A stretch of 64,000 nt of DNA. Origin: Congeria kusceri. Lineage: Eukaryota; Mollusca; Bivalvia; Myida; Dreissenidae. The stretch is from contig CM051024.1 of assembly GCA_027627225.1 (NCBI GenBank), forward strand, positions 80,029,204-80,093,203, given 5' to 3'. Below, piece by piece: positions 1-13,061 of the stretch. Position numbers and translations under genes: made by a program. The stretch's first letter is position 1, and every line of letters begins with the position of its first letter. The notes beneath the pieces are model-generated. The model ran no database searches and was not told the origin of the DNA. It was given only the letters and a program-made list of their open reading frames with translations.

Positions 1-3000
1 CTCCTTTCAATGGAGCGCAGTGAAAAACTCACAAACTACCGGTAATACAAATTATTAAATGAAACAGGAAAACAAAACAGAATAGCGCTCTCTGAGGGTA
101 AATGTACCTAACTGGCATTATACACATAACCCAGTAAAAACACAGTATCATAATCAATATGCTGCTTATATATGACGCCCTAAATGGTGCATAGACACCG
201 ATGGGTTTCTATTAAAATTAATTTTTACAAATATGGCATAAAGTAACAAAACACATTCCCGCAAAAAAAAACTTCGATTCAACCATGTCGGCTTATCCAC
301 ATGCAGATATAGACTTGTCTTTGTAGCTATATAACTGCACAGTTTCTTGTGCCTGACTGTCTGTATGAGTTTGGTTTATGTGCGTATGTATGACTTTCCA
401 AACTACACACATGCTGCTTTTCTCCTCTATGCATGACCATACTGATCGCGTCTTGTCATCTCATCGCCGTATGAGTAGCAACTTTTTCGTGCACATCTAG
501 GTGTGCCATTATAATGAAGGCTTTCCTACAGGTTTCTCACGCATGTTCATTCGTCATGCTATGTGCATAGTGTCTGTGGTAGAAAACATATTACTCAGCT
601 ACTGTAAAGGGATATACAATAAGCAAAATAACAATATGCTTAAAACGAGTTATTATACATGCCATTCCTTTCTTCCGGGAAAAGTATATAAAAAGCGCTA
701 TAAACATTTCTATTTGCGGAACTCAACGGGCATAAGCACATTTTGCACAATGCCAATGACATGCGGAGCAGTATCACTTTTGCTAAGGTCGAGAAATATG
801 GACCTAATTACAAATGATTTTATATCTTGTTTCTTTTATATATGTTGAACAGGAAGCGATGTCCGCGTATTTATCGTATGCAGCATTGCTTAAACGAGTA
901 AATGTTATGTTCGGTAAAATTTGTTTAACGCAATTTGAAATTCATAAATGCATACGAATGTACATCAATGTTTCATTCGCGTTTATATGCTATTTTATTA
1001 AAGGAAAGAACAATGCATTTATTGTTTTCTGCGTATCATTCCTTTTATTTTAATTATTGATAATCACCGCTTTGCCTTGTCAAATTCGTCTTGCAGAAGA
1101 ACAATGGACAACAACTTTTGTATGGCACTACTGTTGTGCTTCCTTTCGTGGTCGTAGTGATCAGACGGGCGTTGAAAACATTTGCCGAATACCCTGAACA
1201 ATCACAATTCTGAAAATAGTGTTAAAACAGTACAATTAATACGAAGATGTATCATCCAAGAAAATGTTCATAAGTTTGTACGTGCAACATATCATTTTTT
1301 TTAATCCGCGAATGATCATTTCTTGTTCTTGTTGATATTTTGTGAAATTCAACTTTTAAAACGTCCAAACTTTTCATATATAATTTCTATAATGTTTGTC
1401 TTATAAGTATATGTAGAGTGTGTAGAATATATAATATAGTTCAATTATGTGTTTAAAAACAACATTGAGGTACATCATGCTTTGTTATTTGACAACTCAA
1501 ACTTTCAAATGATTCTTGTTTTGTTTTTTTTTTGTTTTTTTTAATTAGTTAAATTAAATAGCGCATATGTCATATCGCCATATATGGATTAAACTGTTCG
1601 CAATATGTTTCCTCACTACATATCTAGAATTAGTAATGAAAAACAAAAATCTTCGTCATAAAACAGTAACAAGAAAATACATACGCATTTTGGCTAACAT
1701 CAACTTATTTTATAATCGGGTATGTTGATACGTATTTACGAGAAACGTGTTTTGCGCAACCTAATTGTCAATACGTACATTACTCAAATACTTGTCGTTA
1801 CGAAGTTTTTTTTCTCACTTGAACACCATACGTTCAATGCAAGTCTGCTATCACATACACAGCGCTTCTTGCGCAGCTATCAGCAGAATATGTTTGCTTT
1901 TGAAAATGAAGATATTAAAATAAAACACTGTTTTACATTGCTTTTGCACGGTAAATGTGTGATATGCAGCTGATCAGAGAGATGGTACCGATTATTTTTT
2001 GTTTAAAAGTATTCAAGATACCTTTGTTTAAATAATATTTCAATTACTCAAGTGTCTTCCTTTGCCTTTTAGACACTTCTTTGAAAACTACTCGCCTACT
2101 GAAATAACTGACACCTCTACTGGTCAGTAGAAGCTGCGTGTTAAAAACATAGTGTAGTGTAGCCTTTAATTTTCTATACACAGAGGATGACGTCACACGC
2201 CAAACCTCTGTACTTAACCGCATTATTAAGCCCCAAACGGCGTAATGTGCTTACGCATTAAATAATCCCGCGTATGAAAGTTGTTTCATGAAATGACTTC
2301 ATTGATACAATTAATTAGTCTAATACTCAGTAAATACTGATAGCAGAATGTATTTCTGTTAAATAAAATAACAGTAGTTCGTGTTTAACGCTGGTTAGCG
2401 AGTTTATGATATAAAGCTACTTGCACTTTCGTTTTGTGTAAAAATTCATGGTCAGATGCCAGTATATCCAATTCCCATAGGGTCCCATTATAAAACGGCA
2501 AACCTTCAGATTTCAGATTGTGCAATCTTAGTATCTGTTAAAAGATTAATCTTTCCTCTTCCAAAAATTGCAATAAAAAGATAAAGCATGTTTCTTCTAA
2601 GCAAATGCGTCTCAACTGAATGCAGACACCAGTAGAAACTAGGGTTTCGGCAGTAATATTTCGACAAAAGCCCCATGCCACAGTAAACACCCCCCCAAAG
2701 CTCACCTTTCAAGCTAGCCTTCAAAGAAATGCACAAAAATGTTCCAAACATACAGAGGATATTAGAAACAACCACAAAAGACATGTCTGACATTGATAAA
2801 TGCTTTTCATAGCAGAAGAAAAAATGAACTCTAGTAAAAGGCAATATTTCGAATGTAAAACTGAGGGAAACACATTGATTTACTGGTATCTAACCTCAAT
2901 GCGATGTTAAATCAGCCATTGCGAGCTATGCTGGAAAGTAGCGCATACCCATAATGCTTAGTACACAGGTCTTTCAGACCGGTGTAGACACAACTTTAAA

Positions 3001-4640
3001 TCATCATTTCAAAACATCAGCACTTAACGTTATGTTATAAATATTTTTTTTCAACATTTATTCACAAAGAACATATAATTTGACGTCGATGGTAATATAT
3101 ATTGATTTTGTTATGATGTATATGGTTGTTGAAGCACGATAATAAAGTTGTAATCCGGATTTTGTCGTTACATTATTGTTGCCTTTACCGAGAAGAAAGT
3201 TGAGCTGTAAATTAATGTACACATTTGCTCAAAGTATTAAGGAAGAACTAATGCACTTCTAATTTGGCTTAGTGATTGTATTGTTTATAAAAATTGTTAC
3301 CATTTTTTCTAATACATTCACCACCTTAAAAGTTTTCATGTAAGTAAAGTTATTGATGGCATGTAAATAATAATATTTTCACCAATGTATGTACAAAGAC
3401 ATGTTAAGTAATAAATTCAATATCAAACAACAAAATACCCACTGACAAAAAATGTTTTGTCATTTATCTATATATACCCAACATCTTTTTTTCTCATACT
3501 TCCTGACTGTGTCATGTTTAAGCTTCAAAAATTAATATAAGTTGATAAACACTACCTTAAAGATCATTCATCCATTAATACGATGTTGATATCATATATC
3601 AAAATTCGTGTTGTTTACAAACATAATTGTTCCAAACATGCATCTGGGTCATAATTTAAAATAATTATTTATTTAGTACTGTGTGCCATCCTACTTAGAA
3701 TTCTTAAATTTTACCTGAGATTATACTGTGTTTGATTTTGTATTTTATTCCAATTAAGTTGCAGCTCTCATCTGTTGTGAGCCATACCAAGCCCACACCA
3801 AATGGAATTTATTCCACAGACATACAATATATCGACAGGTTTGAACCATCCAGATGTCATGATATCTAATAATGTCATGATATCTAATAATGTTCTTAAA
3901 ACACAATGACACTTGTAAATGTATACTCAAAGTATTAAATCCCAAATTTCTCCTTACAAATAAAACAGTCTTTAATACTTTCACATATTCCAAACTAGGG
4001 CCTAATGTGTACATGGTTAATCAATGATCTGGGTGAACTTCTTTTGGTACAAATATAAACATTGCGGAAATCGTGCTTAATCCGCCCAGTCTAGACGCCA
4101 ACTACATTAAAGGGGCACTGTTCTCCTATTTCACATTATCAGTCGACCATGTTACAATTTGAACCTCCGATGAAACCCGTTGCTCGTTTAATAAAATTAA
4201 ATTACATATTATATTATTTATATATTTATTTCCGGTTAATAAACTAAACTAATGAAGCTTTTTAAAATCGCTAACAGCATTCACACTATCGGTTGTAATG
4301 CTCGTAGTATCAGTTAGCCTACAAAACGACACGGTCACTTTAACTCACTCTTCCGATAACACATCGGGTCGGCTGGTGCATATAAATCAGCTTTTTAAAA
4401 AGTGTGTCATCTGTTGCTTTTACAACGAGTTACATATGCACCCACGATAAAATCTGAAATATTTTATTATATTATTAAGATCATTGAAGTATACTGTAGT
4501 TCTTAAACTTCGAATGCTTCTCCCTACCCAAGATCTAATCTTATTTCTACTGCGGTTTCAATTCTCCTTTTACATATCGAATATGATATTTCATGTTTTT
4601 ATTATCCATTTTCCGTTCTTGTTAACCCTTTTCTCATTCC
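1..4640. other. AT-rich stretch without a recognised gene
   Basis: Only short open frames of low-complexity composition are present (up to about 115 codons). None shows a known domain, and none has a convincing run of exon-like pieces with conserved residues. The segment starting near 4109 with TTAAAGGGGCACTGTTCTCC resembles the start of dispersed TTAAAGGG elements seen elsewhere in the window, but I found no matching other end. A short match to the region upstream of the host-gene first exon (TTTACTGGTATCTAACCT near 2879) is noted as weak. Confidence 0.6.
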
Positions 4641-6440
4641 ACTTCGTATTGAGGGCCAGGCATACGGTAGTCTCTCCCCATCCCCTTTTCATTTTCATCC
4701 AGGCATTACGTAATGTATGTTTGTATAGGTTGAGGCTAGGTCTGTTCACTAACTATGAAAACTAAGGGTCTAAAGCCACTGAATATGTTTGAATATGTTG
4801 GCTGGCAAATTATTCTTCTTAGAGGAGGAGATGTCCACACAAATCCTGGTCCAGATACCTCAATTTGTACATAATCTACATCTTCAACAACCGATGCATT
4901 CAAAAACAATCTGAAAAGTGTCCACTATAACGTCCAGAGCTTCATCAATAAGAAAGATGTCTTATATGCTGACCTTGGTGGCTTCGATATTGTGGCTTTT
5001 ACTGAAACCTGGCTCAGTACAACAGTTGATACCACTGATCTACTTTTCCCATCATACCATACGCCATTCATAAGGGATAGACCAACTGATCCCCATGGGG
5101 GTATTCTTATATATGTTAGATGAACTTAGATGTGATCTTTTTGTTATCGAGCGTCCAGACCTTCAAATTGACGATGTCGAATGTATTTGGGTCGAACTAC
5201 GTATCAAGGGTAGGCGACTTCTATTCGGTTCTTTCTACAGACCACCTTACTCTACCCCTTACATTATGCAATGCATAAGTGATTCTATTGCGCTCGTTGT
5301 TGACACTGGCATCAAAAATATTGTTATCACAGGTGATTTCAATCTTGACTTATAGAAACCTCAGTGTAAGAGCAAACTATATTCCCTTCTGTTACAGTTT
5401 GGCCTTTCTCAGTTGATCAATGAGCCTACTCATTTCACGCAAACTTTTGAAACTATTCGAAAATCTAACTGTCAATCAATTAGTCTCTGTATATCACTCT
5501 TTTTGCCAAGCTCTTGATGATGGCAAAGAAGTAAGAGCAGTCTTTTGTGACATATCGAAAGTCTTTGATAGAATATGGCACGATGGACTTATTCATAAGC
5601 TTCGACTTAGTGGAATTTCAGGCGATCTATTATCTTGGTTATCTGACTATTTGAGTGACAGAAGGCAGTGTGTTGTAATCTCCGGCTGCAAATCTTACGC
5701 CTTTTTGCAGATGATACTGCGCTATATATAATTGTCGACAATCCGGTCGATGCTGCTACACATCTTAATTCCGATCTGGCAAAAATCCATTCCTGGGCTG
5801 ATAAGTGGCTTTTCTAGAAAGTGCAACCGTCTAATTCATCCACCTCTCTTCCTTAATGATTGCCAAATCAATAAAGTAACGTCCTATAGACATATTAGTC
5901 TGATCTTCTCGAATTCATGTTCCTGGCATGACCATATTGAAGTAATTAAGCAAAAAGGCGTGGCAAAGAATAAACTTGATGCGATCTTTCAAGTTCACAC
6001 TCGATCGAAAGCCTCTTCTTACTATATACACGGCATTTATAAGACCTATTATTGAATATTCTGACATAGCAGCTTGAATGAGCATTTGTATACGAAGAAT
6101 GTAGTGGAAAGTCCATTTTGTCGCTGTGGCGAGATCGATGATACCTATCACTATTTCTTCAATTGCCCTATTTATCTTGATAAAATAAGTATTATATTTT
6201 ACAATCTGTCTGCTTTCCCACCCATCACCTTGCAACTCCTTCTCTTCGGTATTAAAGATGAATCATACGAAAAGTTTTTTATATTTAAATAAGCTCAGTC
6301 GTTTATTCAAGGCAGTCACCGATTTTAATCCAACTTCTATTGGAAAAGACCAAAAGTCTCAACCGTTGCCCTGCCCCGCAAACATCTGTTGTCTTCTCCC
6401 AATTACTCGTGTGTTAACACCTTAATCCCTCCATCTCTTC
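4640..6440 (+). pseudogene. Degenerate APE-type non-LTR retrotransposon (LINE) ORF2
   Basis: This is a broken copy of a LINE polyprotein encoding an apurinic-type endonuclease and a reverse transcriptase. In order: a 2A-like motif (4827-4853); endonuclease residues FTETWLS and HGGILIYV around 4998-5120; then, after a one-base frame shift near 5120, GSFYRPPY and ITGDFNLDL (5095-5355). The text then jumps from endonuclease to reverse transcriptase, so several hundred codons are missing. The RT motif A is FCDISKVFDRIWHDGL (5544-5591). A second deletion leads directly to FADDTALY (about 5701-5727). The C-terminal cysteine/histidine segment, CRCGEIDDTYHYFFNCP, is at 6121-6171. A stop at 4872, the frame shifts and both deletions show it cannot encode a working product. 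The clade is not certain, perhaps CR1/L2-like. The exact ends are not visible. Confidence 0.85.
4827..4853 (+). other. 2A-like ribosome-skipping motif in LINE N-terminus
   Basis: The frame reads GGDVHTNPGP. The canonical 2A core is D-V/I-E-x-N-P-G-P. Here histidine replaces the glutamate, a variant I associate with N-termini of several invertebrate LINEs. A stop codon follows seven codons later, so it is inert in this copy. Activity of this variant is not shown by the sequence. Confidence 0.6.
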
Positions 6441-6894
6441 CCAAGTATCTGTCGATATACCATTTAGTCTTTGCTCGATAATATTAATGCGTTACGCTAT
6501 TATGTCATTTACATTCTTCTTTGTATTACAATCTGTTTCATTATTTGAAATTTTATACTTCAAAATTATTATAGCACGTCAATTTAGATACTGTCCTTAT
6601 CTATTTGACAATCACGTTGTAGTTTCGCAGACACTATAGTTTACACCGTATCAGCAGCTCATTTAAAACGACAGAAGAGAGACATAGCATAAGCTCAGGC
6701 TTCCTGCTCAAATCTATCGAATTTATCCTATGATTCTCTCTTAAGCATTCTTGTAAACATTTTTTGATTTGTGATATTTGGTCAAATGTATGATGTATGT
6801 TGTTTTGTAATGCTTGCATGTATATTTGATTGATTAAATATATAATGTTTAAACTAAAGTTAAATTCAACAGAATTAACAGTCTGATACATACT

Positions 6895-7040
6895 GGGCCC
6901 GTTTCAAACAGATTTCGTAAGATTTTCGTAAGAATTCTGCGATTCTTACGTACGAACGTTCTTACGACAATTCTTACGCCTGTTTCATAAACACGTTCGC
7001 AAACTTAAGAATTCGTACGAATCTTAAGAACTTTAAACCA
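6895..7040. repeat. Harbinger left terminal inverted repeat and subterminal repeats
   Basis: The end starts GGGCCCGTTTCAAACAG and is followed by at least six copies of CTTACG or CGTAAG in both orientations. A second TTTCATAAACACGTTCG lies at 6984-7000. The pattern mirrors the right end at 21890-22008. Confidence 0.75.
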
Positions 7041-7143
7041 GTCTAAACATTTCCAATGGAGATAAAAAAAGCGGCATGAAGTTTGTTGGCGCGCAATGTC
7101 AAACATTCGTCTGCTAGTACAGATGGTCGCTCGCTCGACCAAC

Positions 7144-7238
7144 ATGTCTGAAGAAGAAACGGAGCTTCTTGTGGACATGTGCTCAGGGAAATCCCTGAGC
7201 GAATTGAACAGCTCCTTCTGGGAGCGCGTAACTGACAG
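7144..7238 (+). pseudogene. Myb/SANT-like gene exon 1
   Basis: Encodes MSEEETELLVDMC through WERVTDR, helices 1-2 of a SANT/Myb-like fold with conserved E-L and W residues. It ends GACAG with donor GTTTGT, phase 2. An upstream in-frame ATG at 7096 would add 16 residues. Confidence 0.65.
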
Positions 7239-7416
7239 GTTTGTTATTGACATATCAATTGATGCAACGTATAATTACTAGTACAGTGCACTTTTCCCTC
7301 CGTCACATAATTTTCGCGTAGCTTTTACGGCATTAAAAAATCAAAAGAAATTATTTTGTTGTAGTTTGTAAACTGATTGCTTTTAATCTGAATGGCATGT
7401 GTTTTCATACATTCAG

Positions 7417-7492
7417 GGTCAACAGCGTCGGTATACATGTGTCTCCAACAGGCCTCCAAAAAAAAGTAAAGAAGAAGTGGGCCGATGTAAAG
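7417..7492 (+). pseudogene. Myb/SANT-like gene exon 2
   Basis: Acceptor CATTCAG precedes GTCAACAGC. The exon encodes VNSVGIHVSPTGLQKK and VKKKWADVK, the recognition helix with its KKKW core. Donor GTAATA follows AAG in phase 0. Confidence 0.7.
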
Positions 7493-7619
7493 GTAATAAA
7501 CACGCTAACTAAAAATAAACGCGCAAACAGTATAGTTGTAGATTTCTCCAAAATGTATATAAAGTTAAGAATAGCACCCATATATTTTCAACTGGAGCGT
7601 GTATAACTTTAAATTTTAG

Positions 7620-7714
7620 TCGACTACAAAGAAAAATGCAATGAGGCTGAAGTCGGCAGTGGGACAGACGGGCGGGGGACCACCAAAGCTTTTGTCTAAT
7701 TTATAGAGGAGAAG
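7620..7714 (+). pseudogene. Myb/SANT-like gene exon 3, with stop
   Basis: Acceptor AAATTTTAG, in phase with the previous exon. It contains the TGGGPP hallmark, then an in-frame TAG at 7704. Shifting one frame gives FIEEK, as expected for the family, so a small insertion or deletion is likely between 7685 and 7704. Confidence 0.6.
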
Positions 7715-7739
7715 GTTAGTGTACATTTCGTCAATGTTG

Positions 7740-10223
7740 AGTATTTTCAATAGTGTGTAGGCATTAATGTTTTATATTGTGTTGTAGTATACTGAAAAAA
7801 AGCAACCGATTTGAACTTGACCGTATTGACCTGACCGTGTTAAATTATAGTCGGCCATATTTGTTATTATCTGTCAATATATTCCGTTGATTTGTGTGCA
7901 AAATAACATGTTATATCCTCAACGATCAGTGTGGAAGCATTTCGGCCACACATGTATTTGCCATGCAAAATCGCTTCTTGATAGCAATTACATAAAAATC
8001 GTTTGGTAATCAGTGCCTCACAGTTTCGACTATAATTAATTATCTAAAAGTAAAGCAAATGTCAATATGGTTTTTGTTATTGTTTGTGAAATGTGCTGTC
8101 TGTGCTTCCCAGTTGTGTAACAGAGGGTGTTGGTGGTGGTATTGACACCTTCATAATAATAGGTATTGCTTTTAACATTTTTGTTTTTGTTAACTGAAAT
8201 GTTTATGTTTCATACAAGTTATGCATCTATCACTATTTTCCCCCAGGTTGGTGGAGAGCCGGGCTGACTCACGTGAATAAGACTTAAAAAATCCAATCAA
8301 AATTTATTTCCCATGGTCCAGAATCATTCAGCTTGTCCAATTCCTGACTGTCGGGAAACGCTCTCGGTCTCGCCTCACATACCCATAGGGAAAATATTGA
8401 TTATTCATTACTGCTCTCAATGGGCTAATAGTATCAATATAATACTAATAGTAATGTTAGTACAAATAACATAGATATGATGTGAAATAATAACTTGTAG
8501 GACATATGATGTACCATGCCATTGCTTATTCAAGTTTATATTTCTTTTATTATATTTAGTATATCGTGGATATTAAAATATAACTTTAATCTGATTGATA
8601 TTGACTCAAACATCAATTAATTTATCATATAATCGTACATAGTGTTTTGGTACTACCAAACACCAATAATAGTTGTTTTAGTTACATATAAACTTTAATT
8701 CTCATTCCATGCAAAATGAATGTTATTTTGATATTTAAATTCATTGCGAAAGAATATAAATTAACTGTCTAACTTATGTCGTTTTGTTGATACTGTTTTT
8801 GTACAATGAGTTAAACAGCTATATAAAACCACATCCAATTTGTTACTTACAAACATGTATTTTAAGTTTATCGCCCATCAAGCTGTCATATCCTATCGCG
8901 GTTAAACAGGTTATTCAGACAGATTCGTGCCATTTGAAAATTTTAATAACAAATCATATAATATTAAACCTTCAACATTTTAAGGCATGCATTTATCTGT
9001 GTATTATTTTTTTTTTATTCAGAGCAACAACCAGGAGGGTTCTTCAAAGAAAATGAAGCAACATAGTTAGTTGAAGGTTTGATATTTATTAAATACATGT
9101 TAAAATCATTTCTTATGGAACAAACACATGTCTACAAAAAAAACACCAGAACTGCCACTGTCATGTTGAGAATAACCCCGAATGCAACTTTGTCACAAGG
9201 ATTTCTTTGCATGCACCATGTAGTTTTGTGGTGTAACAAGAGCTGTCTGAGCACAGCGTTGCTTGACTATTCGAAGAATTTCAGTTGTAGGGAAAGATCT
9301 ATGATAACAAAAGGTAGAGGGTGCTGCAAAAAGGAGCAGGGTGGAAATCCGGACCAGTCTGTTGACATTTCTAATAATTTGCTAAATCCAGGGTATTAAT
9401 TATTTTAATGCTTGTAATTAAGGTTTCTTAAGCATATGCTATTCATATATCATAAGGCAGTTGCACAAATATATTACATTTCAACAGATATTCAATATTT
9501 CTGTGTTGACCAGCCCTAAGCAGCAAAAGGGGAGGGGGAAGACCAAAAAGGAGAGGGTGCAGCACACTGTTATTTTGCTCTAGATCTTTCCTAAGCTGGT
9601 ATATAGTTTGGAAAGTAGAAATACAGAATTGAGTTATGGCAATTATTTCATCAAATTATTTCAAGTGAAAACCTTATGTAGTTAATAAATTGTTGTGTAG
9701 TTTTGAAGTTATGAGAGTTTTGAATATAAAGAAAATCAATGTAAAAAAGGGGCATAACTCTCTCAAAATGCAAAACAGAGTTATGAGGTCTGTTGCCCCT
9801 GGTAACGGAGTTAATGTCAGATGTTTATTCCAAGTTTCAAGCAAATAAGTTATGTAGTTTTGAAGATACAAGACGTTTGAATAAAAACTTAAACCAAATT
9901 CAGACACGGACGCTAATGCCGACGTTGGGGCGAAAGGTCATATATTCTTTGATTAGTCAATCTAAAAATGTATTAGTTAAGTTTGGTAATTCTAGTTTGA
10001 AATGTATCAAATGTATGGGCCTTTCTACCCTTAGCTATTAGGATAAGTAAAATATTTCGATAAGCTAGTTTCTCAGGAATGGCTTGAGGGACTGTACAGC
10101 GAGTACAATTAACAAATGAACACATGTTAGTTATTAGAAATATGTAATAATACATAAAGATAGCTGAAAAAGATAAACAGTAACAATCTGACATGACCTT
10201 CTGTAAATTACATTTATTTTCAG
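7740..10223. other. Introns of the Harbinger Myb-like gene; no exon assigned
   Basis: AT-rich sequence with several possible acceptors (for example 8247 and 9031), but no translation I recognise. At 8226-8420 the composition is higher in GC, without a clear reading frame. A dispersed repeat is listed separately at 9670-9960. Confidence 0.5.
9670..9960 (+). repeat. Dispersed molluscan-type repeat (AAGGGGCATAACTCT family)
   Basis: Contains AAAAGGGGCATAACTCTCTC, CAGAGTTATGAGGTCTGTTG, and an end reading GACGCTAATGCCGACGTTGG. I recognise this ordered set as a frequent dispersed repeat in bivalve sequences. It lies in an intron of the transposon gene, so it was probably a later insertion. The boundaries are approximate. 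Confidence 0.5.
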
Positions 10224-10274
10224 AGAACAGCCAAAATCAAATACGGGCAAAAGAAACCAACAAGAAAAGAAAAA
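10224..10274 (+). pseudogene. Myb-like gene penultimate exon candidate
   Basis: Acceptor TTATTTTCAG, donor GTATGT. The 51 bases encode NSQNQIRAKETNKKRK when read in the phase required by the last exon. The lysine-rich composition fits a nuclear localisation segment. Confidence 0.5.
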
Positions 10275-10454
10275 GTATGTATAATTTAATTTGTGAAAGC
10301 AATTATATATATAATCTTATATGTAAATGCAATATGAAGATTACTTATTTAAATTAATAAGAAATGATTTAATCTTTGTTAGCTAATTTCATAAACATTT
10401 TTACTATAAACTTCATTGCAAGATTTTTCAGTTATGTACAATGTTGAACTGCAG

Positions 10455-10540
10455 GTGACTGCCACGAGGAGCTGATGGCAATAGAAAGGAAAAAAGTTGA
10501 ACTGCTTGACGAGTTGGTGCAGCTGAAACGTGAATCTTAA
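10455..10540 (+). pseudogene. Myb-like gene last exon
   Basis: Acceptor AACTGCAG. It encodes CHEELMAIERKKVELLDELV and a short charged tail, then TAA. This is an amphipathic leucine-rich helix like the C-terminal dimerisation helix of Harbinger Myb-like proteins. Confidence 0.62.
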
Positions 10541-12861
10541 TTGGAGTATTCTACTTCCAACATTTTGGATTTTTAAGGTTGTTAAATTAAAAAGAAACTT
10601 AGGCAATTCCAATGAGATTCTATGTTTAGCGTCCTCGGGCGGGTAGATTTTTGGATGCTTGAACGAAAAAAAAAATAATTTGACAATGTGAAAAATTGAG
10701 TTGGAAAGCATAAAAAAATTTGAAAAAAGAGACTTTTATGTGTTTTTACCAATATGTATAAAAATAGTGTGAAACTAGTCAATTTCAACAGTTAAAATAC
10801 TGTGTTAAAGTAGGTACCCAATATGAAGATGACATTTAACAGTTTTGCAGGTTAACATTTGCTTTAGATGGTATAACTGCCATTAATAAGTTGGGAAGAA
10901 GTGAAATGTTTTTTTTTCGACTCATTGTTTATTTCGGCTTGATTTGTAGGTTTTGACAAATCATGGGTACGCTAAACATAGAATTAAATTTGTATGGCCT
11001 TACTCACAAGTAACTATTTACAAAATACATGTGACAGGTTACTATTTGTTATATTTTTTTATACATTTTAAATTATGCAAATCTGTGATAAAGTCTGTGC
11101 ATAAGTAAATAAAGGTATAGGAAGGAAACATGTATAGATCTTATTAAAATATATTTGGCATCATCTCCATATTTTCCCATATACATTACAACATGTACAC
11201 AAACAATATATGTTCAACTATGTGCATGTCTTTATATCTACCGTTAACTAAGCTTTTTGTTATACACATTTAACAATTTATGTTGTGCTTAAAAATCCAT
11301 ATAAATACAAGTACTGTAAAGTTAAAATGCTTACAAGTTTATAATATGTCACTAAACAGTAGCCATATACTGTTAGACAACAAGTATTTTACTATAATAA
11401 CTGCTGATTTGATAAGTATTCTGAAGTACATTTACATGTATATGCATTATAGAAATATCATATCAAATACATTATTAAATTTTGACATTAACAATAACAA
11501 TCCCTACATGTATGTTTCTTCAAAAATGTCAACCATTCCATCACATTAAAGGGACCTGTTCTCAGATTAACAAATATATTATTTTCACATTTTTAACTGA
11601 CTTATATATATACCGTAAATACCGTTCCGCTAAAGAGTACTCTCAATTATGAAGCATTTGAAATTCGAAACGATTGAAAAATTAAGAGTGCTTGTTTTCT
11701 TTTTTTTGTAATATAACTGCATTATAATTACAGATTAAGCGCACTATGCAATTTTCATGGGTTGTCCAATGTTTGTTGATTTAGAAATTGTAGAAAGAAT
11801 ACTTCGTGTGACTTACATGCATCTAATTGTGATCAAACACACAAAAATAAAATTATTCAAATTGTGCTTACTTGATGTTTGTGATTACTTATCGAAATTC
11901 GAATAGACGGTCATACCTAAAAAAGAATGATGCAAATAAACTATTAAATTAATGTATTTGATCTTAACATGGAAGAAACGGTTTTACAGGAACCTCTTAT
12001 TTAAAGCACACATTGAGCCACTTATTTAATTAAACAGTCAATACGCTAAGTATACAACTGATGTGTGCTACAGTTTAAAAACAAATATGCAAAACTGCAG
12101 GAATAATAAATTTAGTATTTAGGTGAAAGAGGCCACTGACGACAAGGATAGGCCAAAAATTATAGCCTGTGAAAAAGCCAGGAATATTTACAATTTGCCA
12201 AAGTTCAATACAAACATAAGGCCAAATAAAAGTAAAATGTGTGCTTCGGACAACGGACTCAAAAATGTTAGGTAGGGTCGGTATTTAGTTGTTGTTTTTT
12301 AAACTTTTTTTAAAGACACATTTCGGTCAAAAAAAAGAAAATTATCTAAAATCTGATGAATATGGATTTCTCGGAAAACAATAGGTGCTAAAAACTTTAG
12401 GGTCGGGGTTTTTCGCTAGATAGGGTTGGGGTGCCCGGAACACATATTTTGTTTTGCCTAACAATCTTGTGTCCAAAGGAAACAGGTGCCACCACATTCC
12501 ACTGGTTGTCACAGAACAATAAGCAATTATTATACAAGGGCCATATATACATGCTCCTAAGTAAAATATGAGCATAAGACATATTTAAGGGAAATACTCA
12601 AATCAATTTTCCTTGTAAAAATCAATGTCTTATTCTTGAAATATGTTAAAATAGCGTAGCACCTGTTGATTTTTATCCAGAGTAAAACCATTTTAGATAC
12701 AATAAATTTTTAATAAACCATTCACAGACTTAATGAATTTATGACATTAATACAATACATTTTCACTACGAAGTTTTTTTATGGGCCAGGTTCACAACTT
12801 CACATGCTGGTGAATATCTACATTGAGTATTCAATACACTTTAAAACCTGTTAATAACCAT
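10541..12861. other. Spacer between the two convergent Harbinger genes
   Basis: AT-rich, with no recognised gene. A TTAAAGGGACCTGTTCTCAG motif at 11546 looks like the start of a small TTAA-type element whose other end I could not find. The segment 12240-12440, with GGTAGGGTCGGTATTTAG and GGGTCGGGGTTTTTCGC, resembles a dispersed repeat. Confidence 0.5.
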
Positions 12862-13061
12862 CTATCTGGCTTGCTGCGCATTCGTATCCAGTATATCAGC
12901 TATAATGTCCCCACCAATGTAATCATTAGGAGCTTCGTCTAACTGTGGAAGTGGAACATTATAATCAACACAAAGATTACGAAGCCACATACAGGCAACA
13001 ATGACCTCTGGCACATCTTTCGGGCTAGAAGGGAAGACAGCCACCTGACTTGTGAAGGCAT
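12862..13061 (-). pseudogene. HARBI1-like transposase last exon, one-base insertion
   Basis: Starts CLHKSGGCLPF in the frame required by the upstream exon, then runs into TAG. One base further the frame continues PKDVPEVIVACMWLRNLCVD to a stop at 12862. The VACxxLxNLC segment is the usual C-terminal helix. Confidence 0.72.

Larger units (their letters stand above)
7096..10540 (+). pseudogene. Harbinger accessory Myb/SANT-like DNA-binding protein gene, interrupted
   Basis: Exon 1 runs from ATG 7096 (or the better-looking ATG at 7144, MSEEETELLVDMC) to 7238, donor GTTTGT. Exon 2 (7417-7492, after TTCAG) joins in frame and gives LQKKVKKKWADVK, the end of a Myb/trihelix domain. Exon 3 (7620-7714) gives STTKKNAMRLKSAVGQTGGGPP, with the TGGGP signature of Harbinger-associated Myb-like proteins, but then reads a TAG at 7704. 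Exons 10224-10274 and 10455-10540 are phase-compatible with each other and encode a lysine-rich link and a terminal helix, IERKKVELLDELVQLKRES, ending in TAA. Middle exons between 7714 and 10224 were not resolved. In this family the protein binds transposon ends and helps import the transposase. The stop in exon 3 makes this copy probably inactive, unless that exon uses another donor. Confidence 0.68.

Noticed and set aside
501..848. 115-codon plus frame
   Set aside because: No domain, low-complexity AT-rich codons, and no supporting exon context.
2879..2930. A fourth copy of the host-gene upstream region
   Set aside because: Only an 18-base match plus a short second match. No MDY exon with a donor follows.
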